From Cryptomeria japonica (Eukaryota; Streptophyta; Pinopsida; Cupressales; Cupressaceae): a DNA stretch of 64,000 nt. A program made the translations under genes and the position numbers. Position 1 is the first letter of the stretch; every line of letters starts with the position of its first letter. The notes under the pieces were generated by a model. That model had not been told where the DNA came from. It was given only the letters and a program-made list of their open reading frames with translations, and made no database searches. The stretch lies in contig NC_081406.1 in assembly GCF_030272615.1 (NCBI RefSeq), positions 265,455,192-265,519,191 of the forward strand, written 5' to 3'. Below, piece after piece: positions 47,899 to 61,300 of the stretch.

Positions 47899-50637
47899 TT
47901 TGTTTATAAGCTTTTTGTTGAAGTTGTGTGAAAATGATGATGAGTTTTTGTTGAAATGAGAGATTGATGGTTAGTGAATTGTGTTGCACGTGGATCTCTA
48001 GCACCTTTAAGGTGGATGTAACCGAAATTCCTTCTTTGAATTGCTTGTTTGTTTGATAAGTTTTGATGTGATAAGGTGTAGAGAAATCTGAGATGTGTTA
48101 CAGATTTAACTACCTAGTAATGAGAGGATTCACTCATGAACTAGTTTTAACTTGCGTAGATGTGTCTCTTAGGATGAGCTTATCCTAGATGTAGAAACAA
48201 TCTAAAAAGTGATGTGATGTGTTTGATTTCAAGCAATATCTAAAAGAGAACTTGGGACAAGAACCTCTTAATGTTTTGAGAGTTGGGACGGATTGATGAT
48301 GAAGTGATGATGTATGAGTGAGATGATGGATGAAAAAGTTTTCAACTTCAATAAAAACTTTGTGTTACAAATGGGACAAACTCTACCTCTTCCCTTTCGG
48401 GTGTTGGTGGAATTTCTTGAGCTGTGTTGTATGTGATACAGACGTTTGGGAAGAAGTTGGGATTAATCTTTCCTCCTTGGTTTTTGTGATAACTCGGAGC
48501 TCTATATTGCATAAAAGCTCTGCGGTTCAATGATTTGGAATCAAATTCGTTTGTTTTGCCTTAAAGATAGAGACACATGTGATGCAAGAAAACTCTATGG
48601 GAGACAAAGATTTGTCTATTGATATAGAAGAATTTCCTTCGTTTGATCAAAGCCTTTGAGCTTAATTGTCTTCTTTTCAAGTTGATATTTTGATGACGCT
48701 TCTTCTTTCGCAAGATGTGAAGAATGGTCATAAAATTTTTGACTCTTTTGTTGTTTGCACTTTGTTTTTGATGTTTTTGGTTGTTTTTGAAAGATGTTTG
48801 GTTGGATGAATACTTTGTTTTTGGGATTGATTTTCTGATTTGATGTTTCTTTGACAAGAAAACAAAGCAAGCACACAAACACCAAAATGTTGCCTCAAAG
48901 GCACAAATGAGTATGGGTCTAGATCAACCCAATCTTTGGACTTGTATATGACCCTTCCTTTAGATGTATTTTAAGGTGTATTTCCAAAGCCTGAAGTCGG
49001 CTCAATTTGCACTTGGTCTTTAAAACGAACACATTTCAAACACTTTTTATCCCTAAGGTCAAATGGCCAGTTGTGATAAATTTAGCCCACATCTTGATAT
49101 TTCCTCGACTTTGGTACTACATACCTTATGAATCCCGTCGTGGCAGGTAAGGATGTGATATACTAAGTCTTGCACGAGCATAACAAATAGATGATCCCTA
49201 TGATGGGGGAGTCACCACTTTTATCAAGCCACAAGTGACTTTTCAAAAAGCTATGTTTCTACGCAAGGAAATATGTATGGTGAGTATCTTGGGAGCAAAA
49301 CCATCTATGCTCTTGCACTAAATTATATCGCAAATATTCTCAATCAATAGAATGGGTGGGATACTACTTAAAGGTGTTTAGTCATGTTCGATGTTTTTGG
49401 ACATAAGTTCATTCTGCAGTGACTCACTTAAGAGCCTTGTAACTCGTGGTGGGGCCCATTTGTCCTTTCGGCCAGTTACACTGTAGCAATAGCTATACCC
49501 AAGGCTACAGCTTTCGCTCTCACCTGATTTCTATAGCGGCTCGAAAGATTTACCGCTCGAGGTCGTTCCCAAGAGTATCGATCCCTTGGCAGGCCTCTCT
49601 TAAAAAGATAAAATTTTGAGTGTTACTAACACTTTTCTCTTGCACCTACGACCACGAAAACCAAGGGAGAGGATAGTGTGTGTTAGAGGTAGGACCACTC
49701 GACTGACTTTTTGCACAAGTGTGCCAAGTACGAAAGACACTTGTTCTTTTTAATCCACCATTACAAATGTGATCTAACTATTTGGAGATGTTGCTCCAAC
49801 AGTCATGGTGTTCTTTTTAACTTCAAAGGCAAAATATTTTGTAAACTAGGAACTTTGAAATCCTAGTCAACTGAATTGAAAACACGTCTTGCTTGAAGTA
49901 AAATTGTTTTTGAGCTTGAAGGAAAAATAGGTTGTTCTTTTTAGATTGCCCCAAAACAAAGTGTTGATTGTAAATTTCTTTTAAGTTGATGCAAGAAAAT
50001 AAATTTTGTTTTGTTGATTTTAAGCACCAAAACAAAGTTTGTTTCCTAACTTGCAAGAAATAAAGTTGTTTTGTATAAGTTTGTGGTTCTTTTTACCTTG
50101 GAACAATGAAATTCTTTTTAAGAGCCCCAAACAAATGTGTGATTCTTTTTTTTAAAAGCCCAAATTTGAAATGTGAAGTTAATTTTAAACCAAAATAAAA
50201 AGTGAATTCATTTTTTTAAAACCAACTTCAAAAACAAGTTAGTAAGAAATATAAATCTACTTTTTAATCTAATTTAAATCTACACAAAAGAGAAAAATAG
50301 TTAGTAAAATCCGCCTATTTGGTGGGCTTCTACAAGCCTAATTTTTTTTTTTGGTTTTTCTTTTTTGGTTACAAGGTGATTTGTACAATGTTCTATTACA
50401 ATAGCGCTAGTCTGCGTTTGAACAGAGGCGCTATTTAACACAAACGCACTAAAAGAAAGGGAAAGACAAGAGAAGGCAAAAGCACTGAAATAGGGTGAAT
50501 AGCGCCAAAATAATGTCAAACGCACCAAAACAGTGTCAAAAACGCAACCTGTGTGACATTTTCAACATTCAAACATGTTATTGGTTAAAAAAAAAGTTAA
50601 TCTTTTTGGTGTTTGGATTCACGTCGGGTTCACCAAA
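47899..50637 (-). other. T2 untranslated leader
   Basis: From the 5' LTR to the gag ATG. It shares a long conserved noncoding block (about 48000-49620) with the T1 leader (21245-22750), and has a T/A-rich, low-complexity part (49800-50300) like T1 20400-20960. No conserved ORF was found. Confidence 0.7.
50618..50635 (-). other. T2 primer-binding-site-like sequence
   Basis: TGGTGAACCCGACGTGAA on the minus strand, two bases inside the 5' LTR end. It starts with TGG as expected for pairing with tRNA CCA. The tRNA was not identified by eye. Confidence 0.65.
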
Positions 50638-52520
50638 TGATGCTCTGCAAAAAGGATTAGAAAATCTGTTTGATGGCAACACACACAAGAGCACAAGAAA
50701 CAAACGTTAGTGTTAGCAACAAAAGATTATCCTAAACAGGCATATCAAGAGAGATATTAAGCATGAAATAGAAAGCATATAAACATAGAATAAAATAGCT
50801 AATCAAGATGCTCATAGTTGCTCCTCCCTTGTTCCTCTCCTCTCCAAGTCCCAAATGAGTGTAGCTCTCAGCTTTTAGCACTAGCCATGGATGCCATATG
50901 GAGATTCAAGATGGTTGAATATGATAAGAAAATGCTATGCAAGTGTAGATAGTGATGCTATGAGAAAGCTCTATGCTAATGCCAGTATAACAACAATACT
51001 CTAATGCTTTTTTCTTTGCTTGAGGAGAAGGGTTCTATTTATAGAAGAAATGGGTAAATGAAGGGTTAAGATTGAGCAATCTTAACAAGGGTTAGGATTG
51101 AAAGATATTCAATCCATGTGCACAATTGGCACCAATAAAATGGTGACAAGTGTCAACATAGGATTGGGTTGAGAGAAGAGGTTGGAGGCATTAAAGGCCT
51201 GAAAAGACCTCATGGTTATCTAGAGGCTAAGGGTCAAGTCCAAATTAAGATTACCCACTGGATTAAGAGTTAATCCAAGGATAAACCTTTGTGCAAATGT
51301 TTAAGAGATAATCATGGTCAAAGCATTAATGGCCTGATGAGACCTTTGGGTTGGGTAGAGGTTGAGTCAAAACAAATGTTTTAACCATGTGGGAGGGTTT
51401 GAGGTAACCATTGATGGTTATTGGAGACTTTGGGGATTAAGTGGTTGAAGGTTGAAAGCCTTCAATGGTTATCAAAGACTTTGAGCCATTTAGTGGTTGA
51501 AGGTTGAAAGCCTTTAATGGTTATCAAAGACTTTGAGGGTTTGAGAAGTGACTTCCCTTTTGCTTAGGAATGTGACAAAGTTTAGAGAAGGGGTTAGGTT
51601 ATTTAGAAGTGATTAGAAAATTCTAGAAGGGGTTTAGGCATGCAAGTGGATTTTGTAGGAAAATGCAAGTGGGAGAAATTTTGGTATTTTCAATTAAAAT
51701 AAAATCATTTATTTCAATTAAATGGTGTAATTTGCATTTGGATAAATATTCAAATAAATATTAATTTATTTAAATGAGAAAAATGAAGATAAAGCATTAA
51801 AATGCTTGAAGACTTTGAGGGAAACCATTAAAGGCTTGAAGACTTTAAGGAAAACCATTAAAGTCTTAAGAAGACTTTAAGAAGGAAGCCATCAAGTTTG
51901 AAGACTTTAAAGCCATCAAGTTTGAATACTTTAAGGGAAACCATTAAAGGTTTCGAGTGGGTGAGGATAAATAGGATTTTAAATAAATAATTTATTTAAA
52001 ATAGTTGTGCAACTTGCATTTGTAGGAAAATGCAAGTGGGTGGAGGATAAAGGTGATTTAAATAAATGATTTATTTAAAATAATTGTGCAACTTGCTTTT
52101 GTAGGAAAATACAAGTGGGTGGAGGATAAAGGTGATTTAAATAAATGATTTATTTAAAATAATTGTGCAACTTGCATTTGTAGGAAAATACAAGTGGGTA
52201 GAGGATAAAGGTGATTTAAATAAATGTTAATTTATTTAAATGTGAGAGGTGGGATTTTGGGGGATTTAAATAAATATTAATTTATTTAAATGTGAGAGAA
52301 GATTTAATTAAATAAATATGATTTATTTATTTAATTAATGGTCTGAATTTGGTTAAGTGAATTAAATCAAATAAATTGACTAATTTATTTAATTAATAGG
52401 AGAAGAGGGTTAAGATGAATTAATTAAATATTAATTTAATTAATTTATTAATTGATGGTTAAATAATCAAATAAACACTAAGTATTCATTTAATTAAGTG
52501 GACAAATTTATGTGACTACA
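50638..52520 (-). repeat. T2 5' LTR (1883 bp)
   Basis: Matches 36332-38214 with about 11 substitutions (for example CGAC/CAAC in the first 60 bp and CAGATTT/CAAATTT near the far end) and no length change. TATA box at 51037-51043. Confidence 0.95.
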
Positions 52521-52525
52521 GATGG
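52521..52525. repeat. TSD GATGG, right copy of T2
   Basis: Pairs with 36327-36331. Confidence 0.9.
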
Positions 52526-53020
52526 TATCTTTAGCAAATATTCTAATATTTTGTTTGATGTCGATATAGATATGGACCAACCACTTTGTTGTCACAATGT
52601 TCATAAGGGGATTCTTCATTTGGTTTCTAACCCTTTGTATGAAGAAATAATTGATCAACCAAATATTGTAAATGATGAACCAGTTCATGATACTGATACT
52701 GTTCCATGCAATAGTGACATGTGTCAGGATGAAGTTTTTTGTAATGGGTTGCTTACTAGTGTGTTGAAACCCATCTTGAAGTTTTTCATGCGAAGATGAG
52801 TGAACGTTCAAATTTTATTTCAGATTATATGCTTGAACCAGAGGTATGTTCATTTTTTCAAGAATGGGATATTAAAGATACTGATTTATTGCACTTAGTA
52901 GATGATGAAAAGAATGGATATGTTTCAATGGTTGATCATGAAAGTAAGGTTCAAAATTATGTTCATGATGAGTATGCATATAATGTTGATTGGAAAAGCA
53001 TGTTGAAATATGTGTCATAA
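52526..53020 (+). pseudogene. Acidic ORF 2 of the gag-only element, 3' part
   Basis: After T2 the host frame continues GIFSKYSNILFDVDIDMDQ to a TGA at 52797. A second overlapping frame (52796-53020: MLEPEVCSFFQEWDIKD, VDDEKNGYVSMVDHE) has the same acidic composition, so a single-base shift probably split one ORF. No domain was recognised. A decayed internal end leads to the right LTR at 53303. Confidence 0.6.
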
Positions 53021-53302
53021 TAGAAACATTTCTCTGATGATCAATGTTTGCTTCAGATTGTTTACATTATTAAGTGATGAGAATCAAATTTTTGATAAAG
53101 GAAAGAGTTGGTTTCAATTGAGCCACATGTAAATAAATTATATCTATATTGTACAGTTGATTTGCTTCAATTGTGTGGTTTTCAATAAGGAACCCTTGTT
53201 TTTGAGAAGAAGAGAAGTGATCTGTTTTTGGGTGGTCTGCTCTACCAAAGATTCTAGATTCTTGTGTTGATCCTGCAATCAACCATCCCCAGTTAGAGCC
53301 AC

Positions 53303-56300
53303 TATTGGGACTCATAAAAATTTGAGGAATTTGAGAGGCCTATTTCAAAATTTTGCACCTACAATTTCAAATCAATACCTAGTGAATCAACTTGAATGGT
53401 CTAGTTTGGGGTATGGTAAAATGGTGCCAGTTGATTATCAAGGGGTAAGGCTTGGAAACTTGTTGTACACCTTTAATTTGGCCTATGAAGTGTTTTTCAA
53501 CTCTCGGATTTTAGTTTGGATCAGTTTATCAAGTACCCATTTCAAGGGGTGAGATGAAAGTCCATCATAGGTACAAATGCAAATTTTACCAAATGACCTA
53601 CTTTGAGGCCTTGCACTTCATAACCAGTTGATCATCATGTTAAAATAAGTATACCCCTGAATTGTATGCATATAGGTGAGTCTACATGCCAATTTTCAAG
53701 TCTTTATCAATCCATTTTCTCAGTTTGGCAAGCTGAATCCATTTGCAGTTTGTATTATTTGCATAAGTCCCTGTTTCAATAGCTAGTCAGAGCCCTACTT
53801 TGCACATGTGTAATAAATGCCCGACGAGTGTCATATCAGAATATTTCTTCCAGGCTACTACTAGTATGAAAGGCAAGCAATGTTTCTAGTTTGGAGCTCC
53901 TACCAATTTGTTTGATCAGTTTTCCAAGATGGTTTCTTGAGTCATTATTGAGTTTTCTGCATTTCATTGTTGCATCTGCTAAAGTGGTCATTTTCATGAA
54001 CCCACCATTTGCACCCTATCAACTTACCGATCAAACTGAGCATTCCATGGTCTTCCTTTCACTTCAAAGTATCTATGCCCCAGATTTAGGGATCTACAAA
54101 GATCATTTGATATTTTTAACTTGTGCACTTTGTGGTCCCTGCACATTGATTTTATCAGGTTCAAGTGTTGATAGAGCCATTTGGTCATCTTTGTGCATTA
54201 ATATTTTTTCACCCGGGATTCATCTTAAGAAATAGTTCGGCAGAGTGAATGCCCATACATCGGACAACACACCTATTAGTTTGTAAACTCTAGAAAGGTG
54301 TTCTGACTAGTTTTAAAATTGCAACTTTGGGTTTAAATGCGAAAATGTGGCACAGTTGCCAGTGAGTTGCAAAACTTAGTTTAGTGATCAGAAAATTGTG
54401 TCGATCAACTCCAAAGGTATGTTCAAGGTGTCTGAGGCATTTTAAGAGTTAGTTGAATGAAAAAAAAAATTTCTTTAGTCATACCCACTTTGGGGTCTGA
54501 CCTGACTTGTAGCTTCATCAACAACGATTTCTTGTATGAAATTAACTTGCTTAGATGGGAAATTTGGAATGAAATGCATCAAACCATCTGCACAGGATTG
54601 TCTCCATAAACATTGATATATTGAAAGAGGACTCATAAGCACCAATACTATTCACAAGATTTCGATGAAGCTAAGGGAAGAAGCTGTAATTAGAAATGAC
54701 ATGTGACTAAGGTGAAAGAAACTTCCAAGTAAATGTCAATTTCCCTGTGGCTGTAGATGAAGGGCTTAGAAAATTTCAAAACAAATGAAATGGGGCTGCG
54801 TGGAGTGGAAACCTTCAGGCTTAATAATCTCCAAACAAATGTGATTGGCAGGTGTATGGCCCAATTCTCCCCTACGTGGTAGCCAGAAGAAAATTTTTGC
54901 AGCTACAGTTAGCATGTGTAAACCAAATTCCTTAACTCTTTTCACATCCCCCATATGTGGCAGACAATGATGAAAACATGGTATGCGTTTGAGCAGTTTT
55001 AACACTTTCAATGAATGAATTTAGTAGGTGTAAAGCAAGGCCTCCCTTCCATGAAAGGAAGGTGGAGAGTTGTGTGGTGGAGGGTAATGAAACTCCAACA
55101 ATTGCATTGGCAAGTGATGGAAAAGAGCAAAGAAATTTTCTAAATCAATGCAATTGGCTAGGGGAAGTGTGGCATGGTGAAAGGCATTTGAAACTTTCAA
55201 GCAAGTACATTAGTAGGTGTAGTGCCCATGACCCCTGCTTGCATCCTCCCTCTACGTGAAAACATGGGTAGAGTGCCATTCTACACCCCCAAACCAATGC
55301 AAATTATAGGTGAAACCGATTTCCACAACCTCTGCCAGTCTTCCCTGCCTGTGGCCTGAGTAAGGGGTTTTAAAAAAATAGTTTCCAATAAATGAAATTG
55401 ACAGGGGTCGCGTGAGTTAAAGGAGGCATTAAAATAAACTTCCAATGCAAATGCAAATGTCAGGTGTAAAGAAAATGCCATGATCCTTGCTAGCATCCTA
55501 TCTACGTGGACTAAGGCTCATAAAGTTTCAAGCAAATGCAAATGACAAGAATATGTGTAAACATTTATCCCACATTGGTGATGAGCGGGAAAGTTTATGT
55601 ATTTAAAAGCAAGCCTACACACATTCATAGTGTCAAAGATTAAGGGATTTTGACAAGGAGCTATTTGAGTGACCCAATGGACCCTATGCACACACACGCA
55701 TCCCGAGGCAACCAAATTTTACGACGAACAGGTGAATTAACAAGTGAGCAAGTTGCAGATGATCTGACGACCATCACTATACCACAATGGAAATACATCC
55801 AAACTTTAATCATTGCGATGTTGGCATTTTGGATATGTTGATATGGTTTTGTCATTGATGTCAACACTTGTCATCGCTTGTCAACACTTATCAGCACTTG
55901 GAGATCTTTGGTTATGTTCACCAACAAGTCAGATACTTATGTTAAGTCACTGGTATTTGGTTCACCGGTAGATTATATTGATCACTGGCACTTGAAATGA
56001 CTTGGAGACTACTTGTTTATGTCTAAGACATTATTGGATCACTTGGTTTTGGCAATTTAGTTAACTGTTTATTCGGGTTTGCATATTTTCTATTACCGAC
56101 AAATAGGTCCAGGATAAGCACCGATAGTCATATCGATTCTAGATCAGCATGATACATTATGGAGATGATTTATTATTATTGTAAATGCATTGAGCCGACA
56201 TCATGCATCAAATATTGATTTACTCGTAATTGATTTTATTGTAATATCTTTTAGTGAGTCGACCTATTCAATTGGTCTTAGGTTATGGTATAAATGTAAG

Positions 56301-58301
56301 ATCTCATTTGTGAGATCAAAGTAGTGAATGCGAAAAGGATTGCAATAAGGTATATGCGAAAATAAGCAGAGCTATACACACAGAAATCATTTGAAGGTTG
56401 AAGAAAGGATTTTGTGAAGGCAATCAGAACTAAACTAGTACTGAATCCAGCATATGAAGATGCTATTTTTTGCACTACATTATCATTGGATTTAACCATC
56501 CAATTGTAGTCAGTGTGACTCTCATTTTGTGATTGATCAGTGAGCTCTAGGTAGTTGGCCTTTCTACATGTGCAGAATCCATATTGTACACACATACTAT
56601 CTGCAGTAGTATCATTTGATTGTGGGTAAGGCTTCCCACCGTGGTTTTTCCCCTTACAGGGTTTCCACGTACAAACATTTGTGTTATGTGTTGTGGATGT
56701 TATTGTCTTTCTATTTCATGCATTAATCTTTACCGGTATTGCAATTAACTGTTAAGACTGTCTACCGATATTAAGCATTAAGTTTTGGTTAAGTTAATTT
56801 TGGTTGAATTTATTGGACAACTGATTCACCCCCCCCTCTCAGTTGTCTCCGGGACCTAACATGCGACATGGTGACTGAATGGTGGGGCTCGCTAGAAAAT
56901 AGCAGCTCATGTGTTAAAGGTCAAGTAGGTCCGAGGCAGATCCAACGATTGTCGCTATATCGCAAGATGAAGATGCTCGCCAGTTATCCCCCGCGAGATG
57001 GCGATTGGCGAGGTGGTGGTCTAGTGGCAGATGAGGTGTCATCTCGATGAATCTAAAAGAAAATCACAGGGTGCCACTTGGCGGGGTGTAGAAGGTGAAA
57101 ATGGAATAAAAATAAAAATAAAAATTAAATATATAGTCCCAGCTATAGTGAAAAATGCAAAAATTTAAATGATGGATCTGCATGAGTGATTAATTCGCTT
57201 GAGGGGTATGTTTTACTCAAATATGCAAGTATTATATATCGTTGGAAAGCTCTCTGAACAGGGAATTCTTTTCTGCAATCAGTTTTAGAAAATATAAGAT
57301 ATTTTGAGATAAATTTCCATGGGAATGTTGCAAGGAATTTTTCAATTGGGGAAAGAGGAGACTTGGCAATTTGTGATGCAGATTTGGTCTTTTCCCTCTT
57401 CTTCATATTGTCAATTCTTCTCATTTGTAAGGGTTCCAATTTTTTGAGAAATTCTCGAAGGGAGATTGCCAAGGGGGGTTCCAGTCTGGTGCATTTAATT
57501 TTTTAAATTGTAATTGTTGATGTTCCTATTCTTCTGTCATTGAATAGATGTATTTAGCTATAAATTCTTAGTTGTAGGTCACATATATGTAAGGCATATA
57601 TGCAGTTCCATTGGATTCTCTTCAGGCATTTCTTCAATTTCAAGAAATTTAAGTCTTCAAGGAAGTTTGGGTTTATCCTCTCAATGTGAGAATGTAATGG
57701 GTGCTCTTAGGTACTTTTCAAAGAAGGGTTTAAATTCCGTGAACAATCATTTTGGATTTGGGTTAATGTTTGGATATGTATGATCCTTTGATGAATTTAG
57801 AATGTGTTAATGTCAGGCATTAATACAGGGAAATCTTTTCAATGAATTTGATGTGCAACTTGGATTCCATTTGTGGTTATTTGTATTAACTCTATACCCA
57901 GGATGAGGCACCAATTTGTTACAACTAGGAGTCACTTGCATCAATATTTTGAAATTAAATCATAATATCTTTTTTTTCTATTTTGTGGAATTGTCCCACC
58001 TATCTCATGTTCAAACATGTTGAGTTGTCAATATAGATTTAGCCTATCTACAATACCCTCCTTGTTTTTGAACCTTTAATGAGATCTATCTGCTTTTGTT
58101 GATGTTTTCTATCTTATGTGTAGAGGGTCTAATCCTATGCATAAAAGGTACACACACCTAGGTTTTGCAGAGCCTGAAGAGTAGAAGGATTTTTATCCTT
58201 GTTATGTTGTCCCAAGCCCTGAAGTATTTCATAGATTGAAATTGGCTATTTCATAGATAGATTGCAGGTGAACTTGGGTTAACCAGTTTTGGCAAACAAC
58301 A
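53303..58301 (+). repeat. Right LTR of the gag-only element, with nested solo LTR
   Basis: 4999 bp including the 1043-bp copia solo LTR at 55819-56861 and its duplicated TGCGA; the native length is about 3950 bp, like the left LTR. It begins TATTGGGA, a G-to-A change from the expected TG. Confidence 0.88.
55819..56861 (+). mobile_element. Ty1/copia solo LTR (1043 bp)
   Basis: Starts TGTTGGCATTTTGG and ends GGGACCTAACA, flanked by perfect TSDs TGCGA (55814-55818 and 56862-56866). The left LTR of the host element shows the empty site (CATTGCGACATGG near 32822). It contains CCCACCGTGGTTTTTCCCC, a TTTCCACGTACAAA block and a CACCCCCCCCTC tract, as in the solo LTR at 8242-9187. Confidence 0.92.
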
Positions 58302-58306
58302 GTGTG
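58302..58306. repeat. TSD GTGTG, right copy of the gag-only element
   Basis: Matches 30306-30310. Confidence 0.8.
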
Positions 58307-61300
58307 GTCCCAACAGAGCCTTGGTTAGAGAGCCATTAGAATGGTCAACAGTTTGACCCGTAGGTAAACTTTAGGTGAGTTTCCAGAGGGTCAAGCTAAC
58401 TCATAAGGTTGAGGTTATGGCATTTTTGAAGGCCCATATGTTATACCTATGGGTAAAGGTCAATTTTAACCATGTTACCACTCACATGTGACTGTCAAGC
58501 TACCTCAAAAGTTGAGTTTCCAAGATGGACGAAAATTCAACTTTTGAGGATTTCTCCTTGGTTAGACAACCTTCCATTTGAGTGATAGTTGCTCTTCCCC
58601 ACTTTCTCTTACCTTTTTCATTTTTCATTTTTAGAAAGCATGTAGGAGGTTGGGAAGACCAACCTATGAGATATCACATCCTTTCCTAGAGGTTGGAAAG
58701 TGTGAGAAGAGTCTACTTAGGGAGGGGATGCAAACTTAGGATTTTGATCACCCACTCTCCAATCTTGGAGACTAAGAGTTGCTGTTGGAAATTAGGATTT
58801 AGAAGTTGCATTTTAAGTTTTGGGAAGAAAATACTAGTGGATTGGGTAGCTCTCCTTCAACCATTTCTGATACCATTTGCAAGATCAAAGGTTGGTAGTG
58901 TTCTACCATGCATATTGAATACCAATGTTAATGTGAAGGAAGAATTGTTTGTGTATTTAGCTTTGTTGTTTATATGATTTATGGAGTTGAATGTGGAAGC
59001 TCCTTCTTTGTATTGTTTTTGTGAGTTGTATGATTATTTGTGTTATGGGTGTTTCAAGGCCATACTCACCCTTGGGAGGGTAGAGTAGCCTTGGTGGTGA
59101 AGGGTTGCTTGACAGCTTATGAGTGTAGAGACTCTATTCTTGGAAGAGAGAGATATACAAGGGTTATGGGACTCTTGCTGCATTATTTTTTTATGCTCAG
59201 ACAAAAGGGGGTCATAAGGGGAGATATGGGCTTGTAAGCCATGGGGGACATAAGGTTTGTTTGGGTCAAGTATGTGACTTGAGTTGGTTATATTTTGGTA
59301 GCCTTGTGAAGGCATTTGTTCCTCTTTCTTGTAGATCTCCTCTAGGTACTTGGTCCACCTTCACCCCACAAAGTTTGTCACATAGTAACACTGTAAATCC
59401 TTGGGTTGGGAATCCATGTGATGTTTAAGTTATTCTTTCTTATGTGGTTGAGTTTGTTTGTAACCCGTTTAACCTTGGTTCTCCTAGCTTGAGGGTGGCT
59501 TCATGTAAGCCTAGGTTGGGAGGTGAGCCTCCACGGTCACAATCTATCCGTTTTATTTGCAGGTTTTCATTTGGGTTAAAGGATGGAGAAAAACCTAGAT
59601 CATGTGCAAGCCTCCTAATGGATTCACTTGGAATTTTGGAAATATGTATTTTAACAAGCCCTCATTCTTGTAGAAATGTAAGAGGCTTGAAATTGTAATC
59701 TTGTTACTATTGTAAAGTGGATTACAAAAAAAAAGAAAATATTTGTATTTTATTAGAAAGTATGCAAAAGACTGAGTAAAAGAATGTATTAAGCTAGTAA
59801 GTTTATTTTTTTTGTAGCATGAAAAGAATTATAAATGCATTATGTTTCTACTATAATCTTCTTTAAGAGAAAGGAATAAATTTGGGAAGTTTATTTCTTG
59901 AATGAAATTAAGTTGTTGAGTTTCAAATTTAAGGTATTGTCAAATAACTATTCTTGAAAGCTTTAAACTTTATATGCATCTTATTATTAAATCTGTCTGA
60001 ACTCTTGAGTATATTCACTAGCAAAAGTGGAAGGGGAGAGAAATAAAATGTATTTACAATTTGCATAATTTCTTTATTAAAATAAAATAGATTACATGGA
60101 AAGGAGAATAGATAGTTATTCCTTTTTGCTTATATTCTGGTTTAACATTTAAATCTGGTTATTACCTAGTTTAGAGTTCAATTATTTAATCACTACATTA
60201 GTATCCATTTAAACTCATAGAACTATTAATTTCCTAAATCTGAAAGTGAAAGTTCATTATAGCTTTTCTATTAATCTCTACATTTAGAAAATCTGAAGAA
60301 AAAAAATACATTGCACAGTAAATGTTTATATAAAATTCACACATTCCATGTAGATTAACATGTTGTTGTAATATTCTAATATGGAAAGATAAAGAAAAAA
60401 AGGGGGTTCATTGTGTAAACACAATGAGTGTATGTTTCATAAAGAAATATACACATATATAAATTTTATATGAAAAAAAGTAAATGATGTTGATAAATAA
60501 ATTGAACCTACACACTATATATATTCAATGATTGCCTATGTTATAAAGCTGCTATTAAAAAAAAAAACATATATAAATTAAATGTTGTATTTAACTAAAA
60601 AAAAAAATAGTATAATGAGTTTAAATTTGAGCATGTATATATATGCATTTTTTACAATATGATTCTTGTATATATATATATATATAGATATTACTGTTAA
60701 ATGAAAAAAAAAGAGATGGATATCGAACGATGCCCCTCTCCACACACCCCTTAACATTGCAACTCGCGTTCTATTTTCACAAGCGCGGTTGGTCGTGGCG
60801 GTCACCTATGGGTATGCCGCCACCGACTATGATGGACGCTACAGCTGGTGGCGGACACCACAATATGTTGTGCCGCCACAGACTGTGGCAGACGCCACAG
60901 TGCACGACACTGTTGCGGGGGCTCGGTCTCCATCTCCCCTTCCCTCTCTCCACTTCCTATGTAAATCCCACTACCCGGGTAGCATTTCTGCCACCGCCAT
61001 GGCTCCTGTGACCTGCAAACAAAATATTAACAGTCAAGATAAAAAACCCTAACCCAATATTAGGGTTAGGGCTAGTTTAAAAAGGGAATAAGATGAAGAG
61101 GATAGATAGTTATCATGCCAAATAAAATAAAAAGGGATAAGAAAACCCTAGATGGGGTTAAAGGAATAAAACATTATTATTTTGAGAGGGGTTTTGAAAT
61201 TTAAATTAAAGTGAATGGTGAAAAGTGCCCATTTTAAATAAAGTAAAAAATTTAACGTTAGAGGAGACTTTTTAATCTAATAGGGAGTATGTTATAAATG

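Larger units (their letters stand above)
36332..52520 (-). mobile_element. T2: near-complete Tat-type Ty3/gypsy retrotransposon (16.2 kb)
   Basis: Two 1883-bp LTRs with TG/CA ends and TSD GATGG, a PBS-like site at 50635, a 2.7-kb leader, one gag-pol region (47898-40619), a 2.4-kb 3' UTR and a polypurine tract at 38227. Pol order is protease, RT, RNase H, a second archaeal-type RNase H, integrase. The double RNase H places it in the Tat lineage. LTRs differ by about 11 substitutions and no indels by eye, so insertion is recent compared with its host element. Confidence 0.95.
30311..58301 (+). mobile_element. Gag-only LTR element with giant LTRs (TR-GAG/LARD-like)
   Basis: Two direct LTRs (30311-34255 and 53303-58301) begin TGTTGGGA (TATTGGGA in the right copy) and end AACAACA, flanked by the 5-bp TSD GTGTG at 30306-30310 and 58302-58306. 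A PBS-like TGGCGACTCTATTGGGGA starts at 34260. After removing nested T2, the internal region is only about 2.9 kb and codes for gag plus an acidic ORF. There is no protease, RT or integrase, so the element depended on enzymes from another element. This matches the non-autonomous class called TR-GAG. Confidence 0.85.

Noticed and set aside
59040-59698. Possible protein-coding exons in X
   Set aside because: Open frames are short, with no splice-linked partner or recognisable domain.
61047-61071. Telomeric array
   Set aside because: Only two half-repeats in inverted order; not an interstitial telomere.
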